Of a stretch of 64,000 nucleotides of DNA, positions 27,576 through 37,378 are shown piece by piece. Below the pieces are notes generated by a model. That model was not told the DNA's origin. It worked only from the letters and a program-made list of their open reading frames with translations, and did no database searches. Origin of the DNA: Acidimicrobiia bacterium (GTDB lineage Bacteria; Actinomycetota; Acidimicrobiia; Acidimicrobiales; Aldehydirespiratoraceae); the NCBI GenBank assembly GCA_022821685.1, contig JAJEDD010000034.1, forward strand, positions 184,402 through 248,401. Reading direction: 5' to 3'. Each line of letters starts with the position of its first letter. Within the stretch, counting starts at the first letter, position 1. The translations under genes were made by a program, and so were the position numbers.

Positions 27576-27809
27576 TTGCATGCTTTGGATGCCATGGAGA
27601 AGCGGGGAATTCGTATGGAATGGGTGGCGCGTACAGTGGCCGAGCCCGCGCAACGGACGCGAGACCCCTACGATGAGGCTGTGGAGCGGTTCTTCTCTCG
27701 GGTTCCCGAGTTCGGTGGCAGAGTGCTGCGCGTCGCGGTGAACACTCAAGCTGATCCCTGGCGCGTGGTGAGTACGTTCTTCGATCGCTCGATGAGAGGT
27801 GGGCTATGA
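27576..27809 (+). CDS. DUF4258-like protein (possible toxin)
   Basis: A 77-residue protein with the DUF4258 pattern: HALDAMEKRGIRMEWVARTV near the start and LRVAVN...WRVVSTFFDRS near the end. TTG 27576 is required to include the conserved HA..M; a stop lies directly upstream. The ATG of the next gene overlaps its stop (ATGA). DUF4258 genes often pair with small partners such as DUF2283; a toxin role is suspected from that context and is not shown here. Confidence 0.7.
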   Translation: MHALDAMEKRGIRMEWVARTVAEPAQRTRDPYDEAVERFFSRVPEFGGRVLRVAVNTQADPWRVVSTFFDRSMRGGL

Positions 27810-28039
27810 AGTTGCGAATTGACAGCAAGGCCGACGCTCTGTCCCTCCGCCTCGACGACTCGGCCATCGTCGAGTCCGTCGAGGTCGCCCCCGGAGTCGT
27901 GCTGGACTACAACCAGGCAGAGCAGGTCGTCGGCGTTGAGATGCTTCGCCTGTCCACCCGATCACCGGGCCTCGACATCTCGGACCTGAAGTTCGAGGCC
28001 ATTACGGGGTCTGCTGCCGAGCCGCCGCCTGCTGGGTAG
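27806..28039 (+). CDS. DUF2283 family protein (possible antitoxin)
   Basis: A 77-residue protein with the DUF2283 signature: MKLRIDSKADALSLRLDDS, then VEVAPGVVLDYNQAEQVVGVE and ISDLKFEAITG. Overlaps the DUF4258 gene by four bases, so the pair is translated together. Confidence 0.8.
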   Translation: MKLRIDSKADALSLRLDDSAIVESVEVAPGVVLDYNQAEQVVGVEMLRLSTRSPGLDISDLKFEAITGSAAEPPPAG

Positions 28040-28096
28040 ATAGACGGCAGCGCTCGAAGCGAGTGGTGGTCGAAGCGGGCCATTGCTGTGGATAAC

Positions 28097-28108
28097 TAGA
28101 CTCTTGGT
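28097..28108 (+). promoter_or_regulatory. TANNNT box for leaderless xerC
   Basis: TAGACT at 28097-28102, six bases before GTG 28109. Confidence 0.45.
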
Positions 28109-28987
28109 GTGGACAGCTGGGGCTTGGGGGTGTGGCTCGACTCTCTGAGCGGTGTGGCCGACTCCACCCGGGCCGTGTACAAGCGCGACGCGGGCGCCTT
28201 CGTCGGATGGTTCGTTGATGTCGGCATCGACGGTCCCGCGTCGGTGGATCGCAGGACCGTACGGCGCTACCTGGCCGACTTGGGGGCCAACCGCTACGCG
28301 GCCCGCACCGTCACCCGCAAGGTCTCGGTTCTGCGCCGCTATTTCGATTGGGCCCGCCGCACCGGCCGGATCGATGCCGACCCCACTGTCGGGCTGATGG
28401 CGCCGAGAGGGCCGTCTCGGCTACCCCAGGTGCTCAAGGACGACCACATCCGCACCCTCATCGACAAACCGGCCCGGGCCGGCGACGACGCGGCCCGCGA
28501 TGCCCGCGACTTGGCCATTGTGGAGTTGCTGTACGGAAGCGGCTTGCGGGTGAGCGAGCTGTGCGGCCTGCGTCGTGAGGATCTGGACTTGGCCCGGGGC
28601 GAGGTCCGGGTCTGGGGCAAGGGCGCCAAGCAGCGGCTGGTGCCGATCAGCGATCCTGCCGCGGCCGCGCTGCAAACCTGGCTCGACGCCTGGCGCGGGG
28701 CTTTCGTCACTGCCGACACCCCCGCGGCCGCGGTCTTCTTGAACCAGCGGGGCCGGGCCATGACGCCCCGCGATGTGCGCCGGGTGCTCGACCGCCGCAG
28801 CGTGGTGCCGACCCATCCCCACGCCCTGCGCCATACCTTCGCCACCCACCTGCTCGACGGCGGCGCCGACCTGCGGGCCGTTCAGGAGCTGCTCGGCCAC
28901 GCCGACATAGCCACCACCCAGATCTACACCCATGTGAGCCGCGAGCGCCTGCGCGAGGCTCACCGGTCATCGCACCCCAGGGCCTGA
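28109..28987 (+). CDS. xerC: Tyrosine recombinase XerC
   Basis: A 292-residue site-specific recombinase that resolves chromosome dimers. N-terminal SAM-like domain (about 1-100), then catalytic domain: [15 protein letters not shown] (Arg), VWGKGAKQR (Lys), [20 protein letters not shown] (H-x-x-R), [16 protein letters not shown] (His and nucleophilic Tyr). Its place after dprA matches xerC of mycobacteria; XerC versus XerD cannot be fully separated by eye. Confidence 0.92.
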   Translation: MDSWGLGVWLDSLSGVADSTRAVYKRDAGAFVGWFVDVGIDGPASVDRRTVRRYLADLGANRYAARTVTRKVSVLRRYFDWARRTGRIDADPTVGLMAPRGPSRLPQVLKDDHIRTLIDKPARAGDDAARDARDLAIVELLYGSGLRVSELCGLRREDLDLARGEVRVWGKGAKQRLVPISDPAAAALQTWLDAWRGAFVTADTPAAAVFLNQRGRAMTPRDVRRVLDRRSVVPTHPHALRHTFATHLLDGGADLRAVQELLGHADIATTQIYTHVSRERLREAHRSSHPRA

Positions 28988-29015
28988 AGCGAGCAATGCC
29001 GCTACCTCCGGGTGT

Positions 29016-29029
29016 TACTTTGCCGGTTG
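29016..29029 (+). promoter_or_regulatory. TANNNT box for the MFS-LivF fusion gene
   Basis: TACTTT at 29016-29021, eight bases before GTG 29030; supports that start over GTG 29012. Confidence 0.4.
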
Positions 29030-31378
29030 GTGACTGACCGCCATCCCGACCGGGATCCCGTCTCGGATGAGGATGCGGGGGCCGCCCAAGACGACACCGC
29101 GGCTCTCACCGCGGCGCTGCTGGCTCAGGAGTCGGCCCGCCGCCACGCCCAGGACCGCGCCGGCGAGCAAGCGCTCTTCGCCGACGACCTGCTGCCCGGC
29201 GTCGGCGACGAGGAGATGCCGCTGCGCGAGGGCCTCGCCATGGGCGGCGCCTTCACCTTCGTCGTGCTGCTCATGCTCAACAGCCTCGACGAGCTCGAAC
29301 AGGCCGCCATGGCCGTGCTGGCCCCCGACATCCGCGACACTTTCGGCGTCTCCGACGGCACGATCACCTTCATAGCGTCCGCCTCGGCGGCCTTTGTGGT
29401 GCTGGGCGCCTTCCCGATGGGATGGCTGGCCGACCGCATGAGGCGGGCACCGATAGTCGGGGTTGCCAGCGCGGTGTTCTCGGCGATGGTGCTGTTGTCG
29501 GGCTTCGCGGTGAGCGCCGCCATGCTGTTCTTCACCCGCTTCGGCGCCGGCATCGCCAAGTCGAACACGATTCCGGTGCACAGCTCGCTGCTGGCCGATG
29601 CCTATCCCATCGGGGTTCGGGGCCGCATCGGCGGGCTCACCCAGTCCACCGGCCGGGCCGTGGCCGCCATCAGCCCGGTAGCGGTGGGCGCGGTGGCGTG
29701 GATTGCCGGTGGCGACGAGGGCTGGCGGTGGGCGTTCGGTGTGCTGGGCCTGCCGGTGGCGGTGGTCGCGGTGGCCGCCTTCCGGATCCCCGAACCGATT
29801 CGGGGCCAGTGGGAGAAGGCCAGTGTCCTCAGCGAGGTGATCGTCGACCCCGACCCGGCACCCATTTCAGTGGAGGCTGCCTTTGCCCGCCTGCTGAGCA
29901 TTCAGACCGTGAGAGCGGTGCTGTTCGCGTTCGTGGCGCTGGGTTTCGTGCTCTTCACCATTCCCGTGCAGGCGAACCTGTTCCTTGAGGACGAGTTCGG
30001 TCTCGGAGCGTTCGGGCGGGGGGCGGCCATTTCGGTGGCCGGGCTCGCCTCGGCCGCGGTGCTGCCGGCGGTGGGGCTGCGCTTCGACCGGCTGTATCGC
30101 AGCGACCCGTCGCTGACGCTGCGGCTGATCGGGGGCCTGCTCCTGCCGACCGCGGTCCTTGTGCCGCTGCAGTTCGCCATGCCCAACGAGTACCTGTTCG
30201 TGATGGTGGACGTGCCCCGGGCCGTGCTGTCGGCAGCCGCATTCGCCCTGGTCACTCCGGTGGTGTGGTCGATCGTGCCCTACCGGCTGCGAGGCCTGGG
30301 CATGGCGCTGATCACCCTGTTCATCTTCCTGTTCGGCGCGATGGGCGGATCTCTGGCGGCGGCATTTCTGGTCGACTCCTTCGGGGTGCGGACCGCGGTT
30401 ACGGTGCTGGCCCTGCCGGCGGTGACCATCGGCTCGCTCTACCTGATCCGGGGCTCGCGGTCGATCAAGCACGACCTGTCGATGCTGGTGGCCGAGCTCA
30501 ACGAGGAGCAGGCCGAGCACGACCGCAGGCGCGCCGACCCCGAGTCCACCCCGGCGCTGCAGGCCAGCAGCATCGACTTCAGCTACGGAGCGGTGCAAGT
30601 GCTCTTCGACGTGTCCTTCGAGGTGGCGCGGGGCAAGACCCTGGCCCTGCTCGGTCCCAACGGCGCGGGCAAATCGACCGCACTGGGCGTGGTCACCGGA
30701 CTGTTCACGCCCGAGCGGGGCGAGATCCGCATGCACGGACGCTCGATCACCTACACCACCCCCGAGCAGCGCTCCGCCATGGGCGTGCAGATGCTGCCCG
30801 GCGGGCGGGGCGTGTTCCGCGAGCTGAGCATCGAGGACAACCTGCGCGTCGGCGCCTACAAGTTCCGGCGTGATCCCGCCGATGTGCAACGGCGCATCGA
30901 CCGGGTGGTCGAGATGTTCGACCAGCTCGAGGGCCGCCTCGGCGAGCAGGCCGGCGATCTATCGGGCGGACAGCAGCAGATGCTGGCGCTGGCCCGGGTG
31001 ATGATGCACGACCCCGAGATCCTCATCATCGACGAGTTGAGCCTCGGCCTGGCCCCCACCGTCGTGCAAGATCTGGTCGCCAACCTCCAGCGGCTGCGCG
31101 AGGCACAGCAGACGATGATCGTGGTGGAGCAGTCGCTTCACCTGGCGCTGTCGCTGGCCGACGAAACGGTGTTCCTCGAGAAGGGCGAGGTGCGCCACTG
31201 CGGGCCGGCCCGCGAGCTCATCGAGCGGCCCGAACTGATGCAAGCGGTGCTGTTGGGCACCGACCCGGCCCCCGGCTCTGAGAGCGACGCCCGCGCCGGT
31301 ACCGGTCACACGGGCCCCGCCGGCAGCGCCGGGGCCAATCGCTCTGAGTTGCGGTCCGACTCGGGCAGCGAAAGCTGA
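29030..31378 (+). CDS. Fusion: MFS permease domain + LivF-like ABC ATPase
   Basis: A 782-residue fusion. Residues about 65-440 form a 12-span major facilitator domain ([17 protein letters not shown] is the MFS loop motif between spans 2 and 3). Residues about 505-740 form an ABC ATPase of the LivF type: [12 protein letters not shown] (Walker A, about 538), [15 protein letters not shown] (signature, about 642) and [15 protein letters not shown] (Walker B, about 664). The tail is Ser/Gly-rich and disordered. The LivHMG fusion follows six bases later, so the ATPase half is presumably its second ATPase. The role of the MFS half is unknown. Confidence 0.88.
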   Translation: MTDRHPDRDPVSDEDAGAAQDDTAALTAALLAQESARRHAQDRAGEQALFADDLLPGVGDEEMPLREGLAMGGAFTFVVLLMLNSLDELEQAAMAVLAPDIRDTFGVSDGTITFIASASAAFVVLGAFPMGWLADRMRRAPIVGVASAVFSAMVLLSGFAVSAAMLFFTRFGAGIAKSNTIPVHSSLLADAYPIGVRGRIGGLTQSTGRAVAAISPVAVGAVAWIAGGDEGWRWAFGVLGLPVAVVAVAAFRIPEPIRGQWEKASVLSEVIVDPDPAPISVEAAFARLLSIQTVRAVLFAFVALGFVLFTIPVQANLFLEDEFGLGAFGRGAAISVAGLASAAVLPAVGLRFDRLYRSDPSLTLRLIGGLLLPTAVLVPLQFAMPNEYLFVMVDVPRAVLSAAAFALVTPVVWSIVPYRLRGLGMALITLFIFLFGAMGGSLAAAFLVDSFGVRTAVTVLALPAVTIGSLYLIRGSRSIKHDLSMLVAELNEEQAEHDRRRADPESTPALQASSIDFSYGAVQVLFDVSFEVARGKTLALLGPNGAGKSTALGVVTGLFTPERGEIRMHGRSITYTTPEQRSAMGVQMLPGGRGVFRELSIEDNLRVGAYKFRRDPADVQRRIDRVVEMFDQLEGRLGEQAGDLSGGQQQMLALARVMMHDPEILIIDELSLGLAPTVVQDLVANLQRLREAQQTMIVVEQSLHLALSLADETVFLEKGEVRHCGPARELIERPELMQAVLLGTDPAPGSESDARAGTGHTGPAGSAGANRSELRSDSGSES

Positions 31379-31384
31379 TACCCG

Positions 31385-34201
31385 GTGGTTCTGGCAGCCT
31401 GGATCACCCGCCAGCTCGTGTTCAACGGGGCGGTCACCGGTCTGGTCATCGGCCTGCTCGCCATGGGCATCGTGCTCATCTACCGCTCCACCCGGGTGAT
31501 CAACTTCGCGGTGGGGAACCTGGGGCTGCCCGCGGCCGGCCTGTTCGCCTTGATGCAGATCGACTGGGGCTTCCCGTTCTGGATCGGCTTGGCCGCAGCG
31601 CTGCTGGTGGGCACGCTGGTCGGCGCGCTGGTGGAGCTGACCGTGGTGCGCCGCCTGTTCAGCCGTCCCCGGGTGATCCTGTTGGTGGCCACCGTGGGGG
31701 TGGCCCAGCTGATGCAGGCCGTGATCGCGGCGTTTCCCGACATCTCCGACACGTCGCAGCGCTATCCGGTGGCGGCCCGCACCATCTGGGAGAACGCCCC
31801 TTTCGGCCTGCGCATCGCCGCTCCCCAGGTGGCGATCATCGTGGTGGTGCCCGTCGTAGCGGTGGCGCTGGGCTGGATGCTGAACCGCACCATCTTCGGG
31901 CGGGCCGTCGCCGCTTCGGCCGCCAACCCCGATCTGGCCCGCTTGTCGGGCGTGAACCCGAAGGCGGTGTCCACCTTCGTGTGGACCGCGGCCGGCCTGC
32001 TGTCGTCACTGTCGATCATCCTGTTGAGCGGTCAGTCGGGGGCGGTGACGGGCCTGGAGAACCTGGGGCCGCTCACCCTGGCCCGAGCGCTGGCCGCGGC
32101 CGCCATAGCAGGAATGAGATCGTTCCCCCGGGCAGTCCTGGCCGGGCTCGCCATCGGGGTGACCGAATCGGTGGTGAGGTTCAACTACTTGTCCGAGGCG
32201 GGTCTGATCGACTTCCTGCTGTTCTGCGCGGTGCTGGTGGCGGTCTACGTGCAGAGCCGCAGCAGCCCCGAAGAGGTCTTCCTGGCCAACGTGGCGCGTA
32301 TTCGACCGGTGCCGGCCCGCCTCGAGCGGCTGCTGTGGGTGCGGGCGCTGCCCCTGATCGCCCTTGCCGCCGGACTGGCCTTCGCCGTCGTGTTGCCGCT
32401 GATCGTGACGCTGCCGTCGCGGCACCTGCTCTACGCCACGGTGCTGGGCTTCGCCATCTGCGCCATGTCGGTCACGGTCATCACCGGCTGGTCGGGCCAG
32501 CTGTCGCTGTCGCAGATGGCCTTCGCGGGCATGGGAGCGCTGTCGGGAGCAGCCTTCAGCCGGGGCTTCGAACTCGATATCGGCTGGCGGAGCTATCGGC
32601 TGATCGATGTGGAGGCGGTCGGAGTGCCGTTCGTGGTGTCGATCCTGCTGGCGACATTGTTCACCGCCCTGGCTGCCGCGCTCATCGGCGCGGGAGCGCT
32701 GCGGGTGCGGGGCCTGATGCTGGCGGTGAGCACGTTCGCGTTCTCGATCGCCGCCACGCAGTACCTGTTCCGCCGACCGTTCTTCACCGGTGGGAGCAGT
32801 TCGAGCGTTCCCTACGACCGGGGCACCCTGTTCGGCATCGACCTGGCATCTCAGCGGTCGTACTACTACTTCACGCTGGGCGGTTTCGTGATCGCCTATG
32901 CCGTGGCATCGAGGCTGCGGCGCAGCGGCATAGGACGCTGCACGATCGCGGTGCGCGACAACCCGGCCAACGCCGCCGCCTACACGGTGAGCCCCGCCAG
33001 GGCGAAGCTCACCGCATTCGCCCTGGCCGGGGGGCTGGCCGGCTTCGGCGGCGCGCTGCTGGGCGGCCTGGTGCAGAACATCCGCTTCTCGCAGGTGCTG
33101 TTCCAGGTGGAGGACTCGCTGCGGGTGGTGGGCATGGCCGTGATCGGCGGGCTGGGCTCGCTCGCCGGAGCGGTGCTGGGCGCAGTGTGGGTCGAGGGAA
33201 TGCCGGCCTTCTTCGGCGACAACGACCTGGTGCCGCTGTTCACGTCGAGCATCGGGCTGCTGGTCATCATCATGTACCTGCCCGGCGGCTTCATCGGCGT
33301 GATCTACACCGCCCGCGACGGCCTGCTGGGTTGGCTCGAGTCCCGGCTGCCGGTTGAGGACGCTCCCGATGTGGCCCGGCCCGCGCCCGCCGGCCTGAGC
33401 CGCCGCAACCCGGCTGCGGTCGGCGTCCCCGAGGTTGTGCTGCGCACCGAGGGCGTGTCGGTGCGATTCGGAGGCAATCAGGCCGTCTCCGCGGTCAGCA
33501 TCGAGGTGCGCCGCGATGAGATCGTCGGCCTGATCGGCACCAACGGCGCCGGCAAGACCACGCTGATGAACGCGGTGGGCGGGATGGTCGGCTACGAGGG
33601 CCGGGTGGAGCTGATGGGACGGGACCTGGCCGGCGTCTCCGCGGCGCGCCGTGCCCGGGCCGGTCTGGGTCGGACGTTCCAGGGGGCCACCCTGTTCCCC
33701 GAGCTGACCGTGCGCGAGACGATGATGGTGGCGCTGGAGGCCAGGGGCCGCACGCCGTTGCTGGCCACTGCGCTGCACCTGCCCCATACGCTGGCCCACG
33801 AGCGGCGCCGCCGCGCCGAGGCCGACGAGCTGATCGACTGGTTCGGCCTGGGCGCCTACGCCGACCACTACGTGTCGGACCTGTCCACCGGCACCCGGCG
33901 CATTGTCGAACTGGCCGGCTTGCTGGCGCTCGACGCCCGCGTGTTGTGCCTCGACGAGCCCACCGCCGGCGTCGCCCAGCGCGAGACCGAGGCGTTCGCC
34001 CCCCTCGTTGGCAGGATGCGCCGCGACCTGGGTGCCGGCGTCCTGCTGATCGAGCACGACATGACGGTGATCATGGGCGTGAGCGATCGGGTCTACTGCC
34101 TGGAGTCGGGCTCGGTGATCTCCGAGGGCACGCCCGACGAGGTCCGCAACGACCCGCTGGTCGTGGCCAGCTACCTCGGCACCGCCGGCGAGGCCGGTTA
34201 G
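31385..34201 (+). CDS. Fusion LivH-LivM-LivG (branched-chain amino acid type ABC importer)
   Basis: A 938-residue protein combining three importer subunits. Residues 1-285 are a LivH-type permease (VIGLLAMGIVLIYRSTRVINF). Residues about 300-640 are a LivM-type permease (SGQLSLSQMAFAGMGAL and IAVRDNPANAAAYTVSP). Residues about 680-930 are a LivG-type ATPase: GTNGAGKTTLMNAVGG, TFQGATLFPELTVRE, STGTRRIVELA as signature (TG for the usual GG) and CLDEPTAG. The substrate class (amino acids, amides or similar) is inferred. Partner lipoprotein lies downstream. Confidence 0.93.
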   Translation: MVLAAWITRQLVFNGAVTGLVIGLLAMGIVLIYRSTRVINFAVGNLGLPAAGLFALMQIDWGFPFWIGLAAALLVGTLVGALVELTVVRRLFSRPRVILLVATVGVAQLMQAVIAAFPDISDTSQRYPVAARTIWENAPFGLRIAAPQVAIIVVVPVVAVALGWMLNRTIFGRAVAASAANPDLARLSGVNPKAVSTFVWTAAGLLSSLSIILLSGQSGAVTGLENLGPLTLARALAAAAIAGMRSFPRAVLAGLAIGVTESVVRFNYLSEAGLIDFLLFCAVLVAVYVQSRSSPEEVFLANVARIRPVPARLERLLWVRALPLIALAAGLAFAVVLPLIVTLPSRHLLYATVLGFAICAMSVTVITGWSGQLSLSQMAFAGMGALSGAAFSRGFELDIGWRSYRLIDVEAVGVPFVVSILLATLFTALAAALIGAGALRVRGLMLAVSTFAFSIAATQYLFRRPFFTGGSSSSVPYDRGTLFGIDLASQRSYYYFTLGGFVIAYAVASRLRRSGIGRCTIAVRDNPANAAAYTVSPARAKLTAFALAGGLAGFGGALLGGLVQNIRFSQVLFQVEDSLRVVGMAVIGGLGSLAGAVLGAVWVEGMPAFFGDNDLVPLFTSSIGLLVIIMYLPGGFIGVIYTARDGLLGWLESRLPVEDAPDVARPAPAGLSRRNPAAVGVPEVVLRTEGVSVRFGGNQAVSAVSIEVRRDEIVGLIGTNGAGKTTLMNAVGGMVGYEGRVELMGRDLAGVSAARRARAGLGRTFQGATLFPELTVRETMMVALEARGRTPLLATALHLPHTLAHERRRRAEADELIDWFGLGAYADHYVSDLSTGTRRIVELAGLLALDARVLCLDEPTAGVAQRETEAFAPLVGRMRRDLGAGVLLIEHDMTVIMGVSDRVYCLESGSVISEGTPDEVRNDPLVVASYLGTAGEAG

Positions 34202-34216
34202 CGGCGGTTGGCCCGT

Positions 34217-34301
34217 CGCAGGTTTGTCGGCGCGTTCTGTTCGCTCTGTCTGTCGGCGGGTTTCGGGGCGGCGGCGCGGTGGCCGCAGGTTTGTCGGCGC
34301 G
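34217..34301 (+). repeat. 18-bp direct repeat upstream of the binding protein
   Basis: CGCAGGTTTGTCGGCGCG occurs at 34217-34234 and 34284-34301, 67 bp apart, in the 265-base gap before the binding-protein gene. It may be a regulator site or a local duplication; no other feature is evident in the gap. Confidence 0.6.
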
Positions 34302-34466
34302 ACTCATCAGAACTGATCTGTCACGGTGGGCTCCGGGGCTCCGCAGCTGCATTCGCGGCACCGGCGGCTGTCGCGGCCCGTCGCTATACTGCGGCGCTCG
34401 TCGGGGGCAGTCTGCGTTGGGAATCCCGCCAATGGACCGCAGACATCAGCGAAGGAGCACGGCACC

Positions 34467-36074
34467 ATGATTCACATGCCGACACGGAGCGCGCTGTTCG
34501 AAAGGGCGGTGGCCTTCGTTGCGGTACTGGCCCTGGCGGCCGCGGCCTGCGGCAGCGATGGCACGGCAGACGACGAGGTGCCGGCGAGGGACGCCGGCGC
34601 CGGCGGCGACGTTGACAACTCCAGCAGCGACAGTTCCCCTGCTGACAGCTCTAGCCGCGATACCTCGGACTCCGAGACGGCCGAGCCGGCTGAGAGCGAC
34701 CCCGAACCAGCCGAGCCCGATGCCGAGGTGGCCGCCGACAGCAGCGCAACCGAGCAGCCGACCGGAGAGGCCGCCGCGACCGCGGTCGATGAACCCGCCG
34801 AGGAAGTCCCGCCGCCGTTGTCGTGGAGCGGCCCGGTGGCGCACATGGCGCCGGCCGATCCCTCAGAGCTCACCGCCTCATGGCGGGGCGTGACTGCCGA
34901 CACGATCACCATCGGCGTCTCGATGCTCGACTTTGACCTCTTGCAGGAGCTGGGGCTCGTGGCCGCAGGCTGGGGCGACCAGCAGGGCGTGTTCCAGGCG
35001 CTGGTCGACGACCTGAACGCCAACGGCGGAGTCTTGGGTCGCGAGGTCGAGGCCGTGTACGACTTCTACAACCCCATCGATGCCGTCGACGCAGAGCGGG
35101 CCTGCACGCTTCTCACTCAGGACAACGAGGTGTTCGCCGTTGTGCTTGGATTCGTCGGTCCGTTGGCCGGCACCGCCGACCCCTGCTTCGTCGGGACCAA
35201 CAAGACTGTGCTCGTGGGCGGCGAGCATTCCCCCGACGAGCTGGCCCTGGCCGAGGCGCCGTGGTTCAACGTTGAGCCCAGCACCGAGGACCACACGTCC
35301 AACCTTCTTGACCTGCTGGTTCAGACCGGCAGAGCCGACGGGGTCAGGGTGTTCGTGGTGTCGCACCAGGCCTCCACCGGCGACGAGCCGGGGGTGCTCG
35401 AGGCGCTTGCCCAGCGCGGGATCGAGGTGATGGGCACCGCCGTCCTAGACGCCAACGACAGCGACACCGCCGCTCAGGACCAGTTGATGCAGGTCATCTC
35501 CGAGCGGATCAGGGCCGATGGGGCCGACACCGTGATGATCAACGGAAACCCGTCCGCCGTCATCCGAGGCCTGGGCCTGAACGGGCTGCTCGACTCGGTG
35601 ACTATCTGGAACAACAACGCGGCCGGGCTCAACAATCTGGGCGAGACCTTCAACAAGGAGTGGGCTCGGGGGGTCATCGCCTCCGACGGTCCCTCCGAGC
35701 TCGACATCTGGAACGACGCAGTGTTCCAAGACTGTGTGCGGGCGGTCAACGATGCCGGCATCGGGGCCGACCTGCGGCCCACCGCCGATCTGGCCAACGA
35801 TGACGAGGACTGGTTCAGCCCGACCCGCCGCTATTGCGGCCATCTGTCGCTGTTCGTGCAGATCGCGGCGGCCGCCGGTCCGAGTCTCACGCCGGAGACG
35901 TTCGAGCAGGCGGCCCACACAATGAACGATTTCGTTCTGCCCGGTCTGCCGGCCAACTCGCTGTCGCCCACCAAGCTCGGCGCCCGCGACCTCTACCGGC
36001 TCACAACCTTCGATCCCGACGTGGGCAACGGCGAGAACGTCCCGCTAACCGACCTGATCGACATAGTTCCATGA
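34467..36074 (+). CDS. LivK-like substrate-binding lipoprotein
   Basis: A 535-residue extracellular lipoprotein. The signal peptide ends in a lipobox (LALAAAACGSD). Residues about 30-120 are a very acidic Ser/Asp/Glu/Pro linker, and the rest is a periplasmic-binding-protein type 1 fold (DTITIGVSMLDFDLLQELGL, FQALVDDLNANGGVLGREV, ACTLLTQDNEVFAVVLGFVG). ATG 34467 has AAGGAG ten bases upstream. It presumably delivers substrate to the fused importer. Confidence 0.88.
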   Translation: MIHMPTRSALFERAVAFVAVLALAAAACGSDGTADDEVPARDAGAGGDVDNSSSDSSPADSSSRDTSDSETAEPAESDPEPAEPDAEVAADSSATEQPTGEAAATAVDEPAEEVPPPLSWSGPVAHMAPADPSELTASWRGVTADTITIGVSMLDFDLLQELGLVAAGWGDQQGVFQALVDDLNANGGVLGREVEAVYDFYNPIDAVDAERACTLLTQDNEVFAVVLGFVGPLAGTADPCFVGTNKTVLVGGEHSPDELALAEAPWFNVEPSTEDHTSNLLDLLVQTGRADGVRVFVVSHQASTGDEPGVLEALAQRGIEVMGTAVLDANDSDTAAQDQLMQVISERIRADGADTVMINGNPSAVIRGLGLNGLLDSVTIWNNNAAGLNNLGETFNKEWARGVIASDGPSELDIWNDAVFQDCVRAVNDAGIGADLRPTADLANDDEDWFSPTRRYCGHLSLFVQIAAAAGPSLTPETFEQAAHTMNDFVLPGLPANSLSPTKLGARDLYRLTTFDPDVGNGENVPLTDLIDIVP

Positions 36075-36128
36075 CTGGGCCCGAGTCGTCCGCCCCGACA
36101 TCGGTGAGAAGTTCGAGTTGCCCAGGCG

Positions 36129-36872
36129 CTAGCCGGTGAGGGCTCGGATCACGAGGGTGACGCCCGCAGCGGCCAGCATGACCAGCACGAACCGGTCGAA
36201 CTGGGTGCCCGACAACCGGGCTCGCAGGTGCTCGCCGACGGGCAGCACGGCCACCACCGGCCCGAATCCCACCGCGGCTGCGGTCAGCCGGTCGGCGTCG
36301 TAGGCGCCGATCGACGCCAGCGACGCGATCTGGGCTGCGCCCGCGATCAGAAACAGCACCGACAGAGCGAAGATGTAGGCGTCGCGGGGCAGGCGGTAGG
36401 CGTGCAGCCAAGACCCGATGATCGGTCCGGACACTCCCACCGATCCCTGCATGATCCCCGCCGCTAGCCCGACCGCCGGCGAGGCCCGCCGCCCGAACTC
36501 TGCAGACACGGATACGTCGCCGAACCACAGCGACCTGACCACGAACAGCAGCACCGCCGCGGCGAGCACGATCAGCAGGGGCTGCTCGGGCGCGGAAACC
36601 AGGATGAACGTGCCCGCCACGGTCCCCAGAGCCGAAGTCGCCGACAGCATCAACACGTCTCGGGTGTCGGAGCGGGCGTGGCGGGTGCGCCAGCCGACCA
36701 GCACATTGGCCGCGGCGTTGGGCAGCGTCACCACCGCCACCGCGGTCTCGACACCGGTCAAGGGCGCTAGGATCGGGATGACCACGAGCGGGTAGCCGAG
36801 CCCGGTGACGCTCTTGGCCAGCATGGCCAACGCCGAAGCCACGCCAACAAGGATCAGTTCAGTGGTGCTCAC
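36129..36872 (-). CDS. TauE/SafE (TSUP) family membrane exporter
   Basis: A 247-residue integral membrane protein with 7-8 hydrophobic segments. The family start LVGVASALAMLAKSVTGLGYPLVVIPIL (quoted in part) is followed by VVTLPNAAANVLVGWR and, in the second half, AAGIMQGSVGVSGPIIGSWLHA. TSUP proteins export small organosulfur or organic anions such as sulfite or sulfoacetate. Convergent with the binding-protein gene, so functional linkage is uncertain. Confidence 0.9.
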   Translation of the reverse strand: MSTTELILVGVASALAMLAKSVTGLGYPLVVIPILAPLTGVETAVAVVTLPNAAANVLVGWRTRHARSDTRDVLMLSATSALGTVAGTFILVSAPEQPLLIVLAAAVLLFVVRSLWFGDVSVSAEFGRRASPAVGLAAGIMQGSVGVSGPIIGSWLHAYRLPRDAYIFALSVLFLIAGAAQIASLASIGAYDADRLTAAAVGFGPVVAVLPVGEHLRARLSGTQFDRFVLVMLAAAGVTLVIRALTG

Positions 36873-36934
36873 CCGCTGATCACATCACCCAGCCCGCGCC
36901 GGACCGGTGCCAAGAGCGAGCGCAAATAGGTGAG

Positions 36935-37048
36935 AGTCGGTTGCGTCGCAAGGGTGTCTTTCCCGCTCTTGTTCGCTGCGCTCACGGGCCGCCCGGGCCA
37001 CGGCCTCGCCCGTATGGGCCGGATTTGCTCACCTAGTCGCTCGGCCTC
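36935..37048 (-). repeat. Dispersed repeat, copy 5 (inverted)
   Basis: On the minus strand: GAGGCCGAGCGACTAGGTGAG, then CCATACGGGCGAGGCCGTGG and the core GGGCGGCCCGTGAGCGCAGC with GAACAAGAGCGGGA. Upstream of the TauE gene. Confidence 0.85.
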
Positions 37049-37200
37049 CAAGCCCACAGCTCGGCCATCCGGCCTGCGGCCACCACGGCGACTACCAGCC
37101 TGCCGAGGAAGAGCAGCCGCAATCGCGTGTTGTGAAGCGCCGCAGACCGCCCCGGAGAATTCAGCACCAAGCATTCGTCATCCTACCCGAGGCTTGGTGA

Positions 37201-37378
37201 CGGCCAGGGAGTCACCACCGACCCAACCTCCACCTTGCCGACACGGGCCTTGCCGCCGCTCTGATCAACGTTGACCCTGAGGCCCCGCGACCCGCGAACG
37301 CGGTAGCGACCGGGACATTGCTCGAGACCTTTGCCGCCAACGAGGCTGACCTCGCGGCTCCGCTCATATGGTCTTGAG
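37201..37378 (+). pseudogene. C-terminal remnant of a DUF4143 ATPase
   Basis: One frame reads NLHLADTGLAAALINVDPEA and later TGTLLETFAANEADLAAPL before a stop at 37376-37378. This is the C-terminal block of DUF4143 AAA+ ATPases (HL-x-DTGL...LLGxLLETFVxNEL). Upstream in frame there is a stop at 37198 and no ATPase domain, so only a fragment survives. The stop abuts the 3' end of tmRNA on the opposite strand, a common integration site for islands. Confidence 0.7.

Noticed and set aside
32006..34057. Long antisense open frames, e.g. 683 codons opposite the LivHMG gene, 687 codons at 9506-11569 and 526 codons opposite comM
   Set aside because: They lie opposite or across well-supported genes, have no recognisable domains and odd composition (His/Gln/Gly-rich), and are expected by chance in DNA of about 70% GC.
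36873..37200. Additional gene between the TauE-type gene and tmRNA
   Set aside because: Apart from repeat copy 5 and the DUF4143 fragment, open frames there run through the repeat and show no domain.
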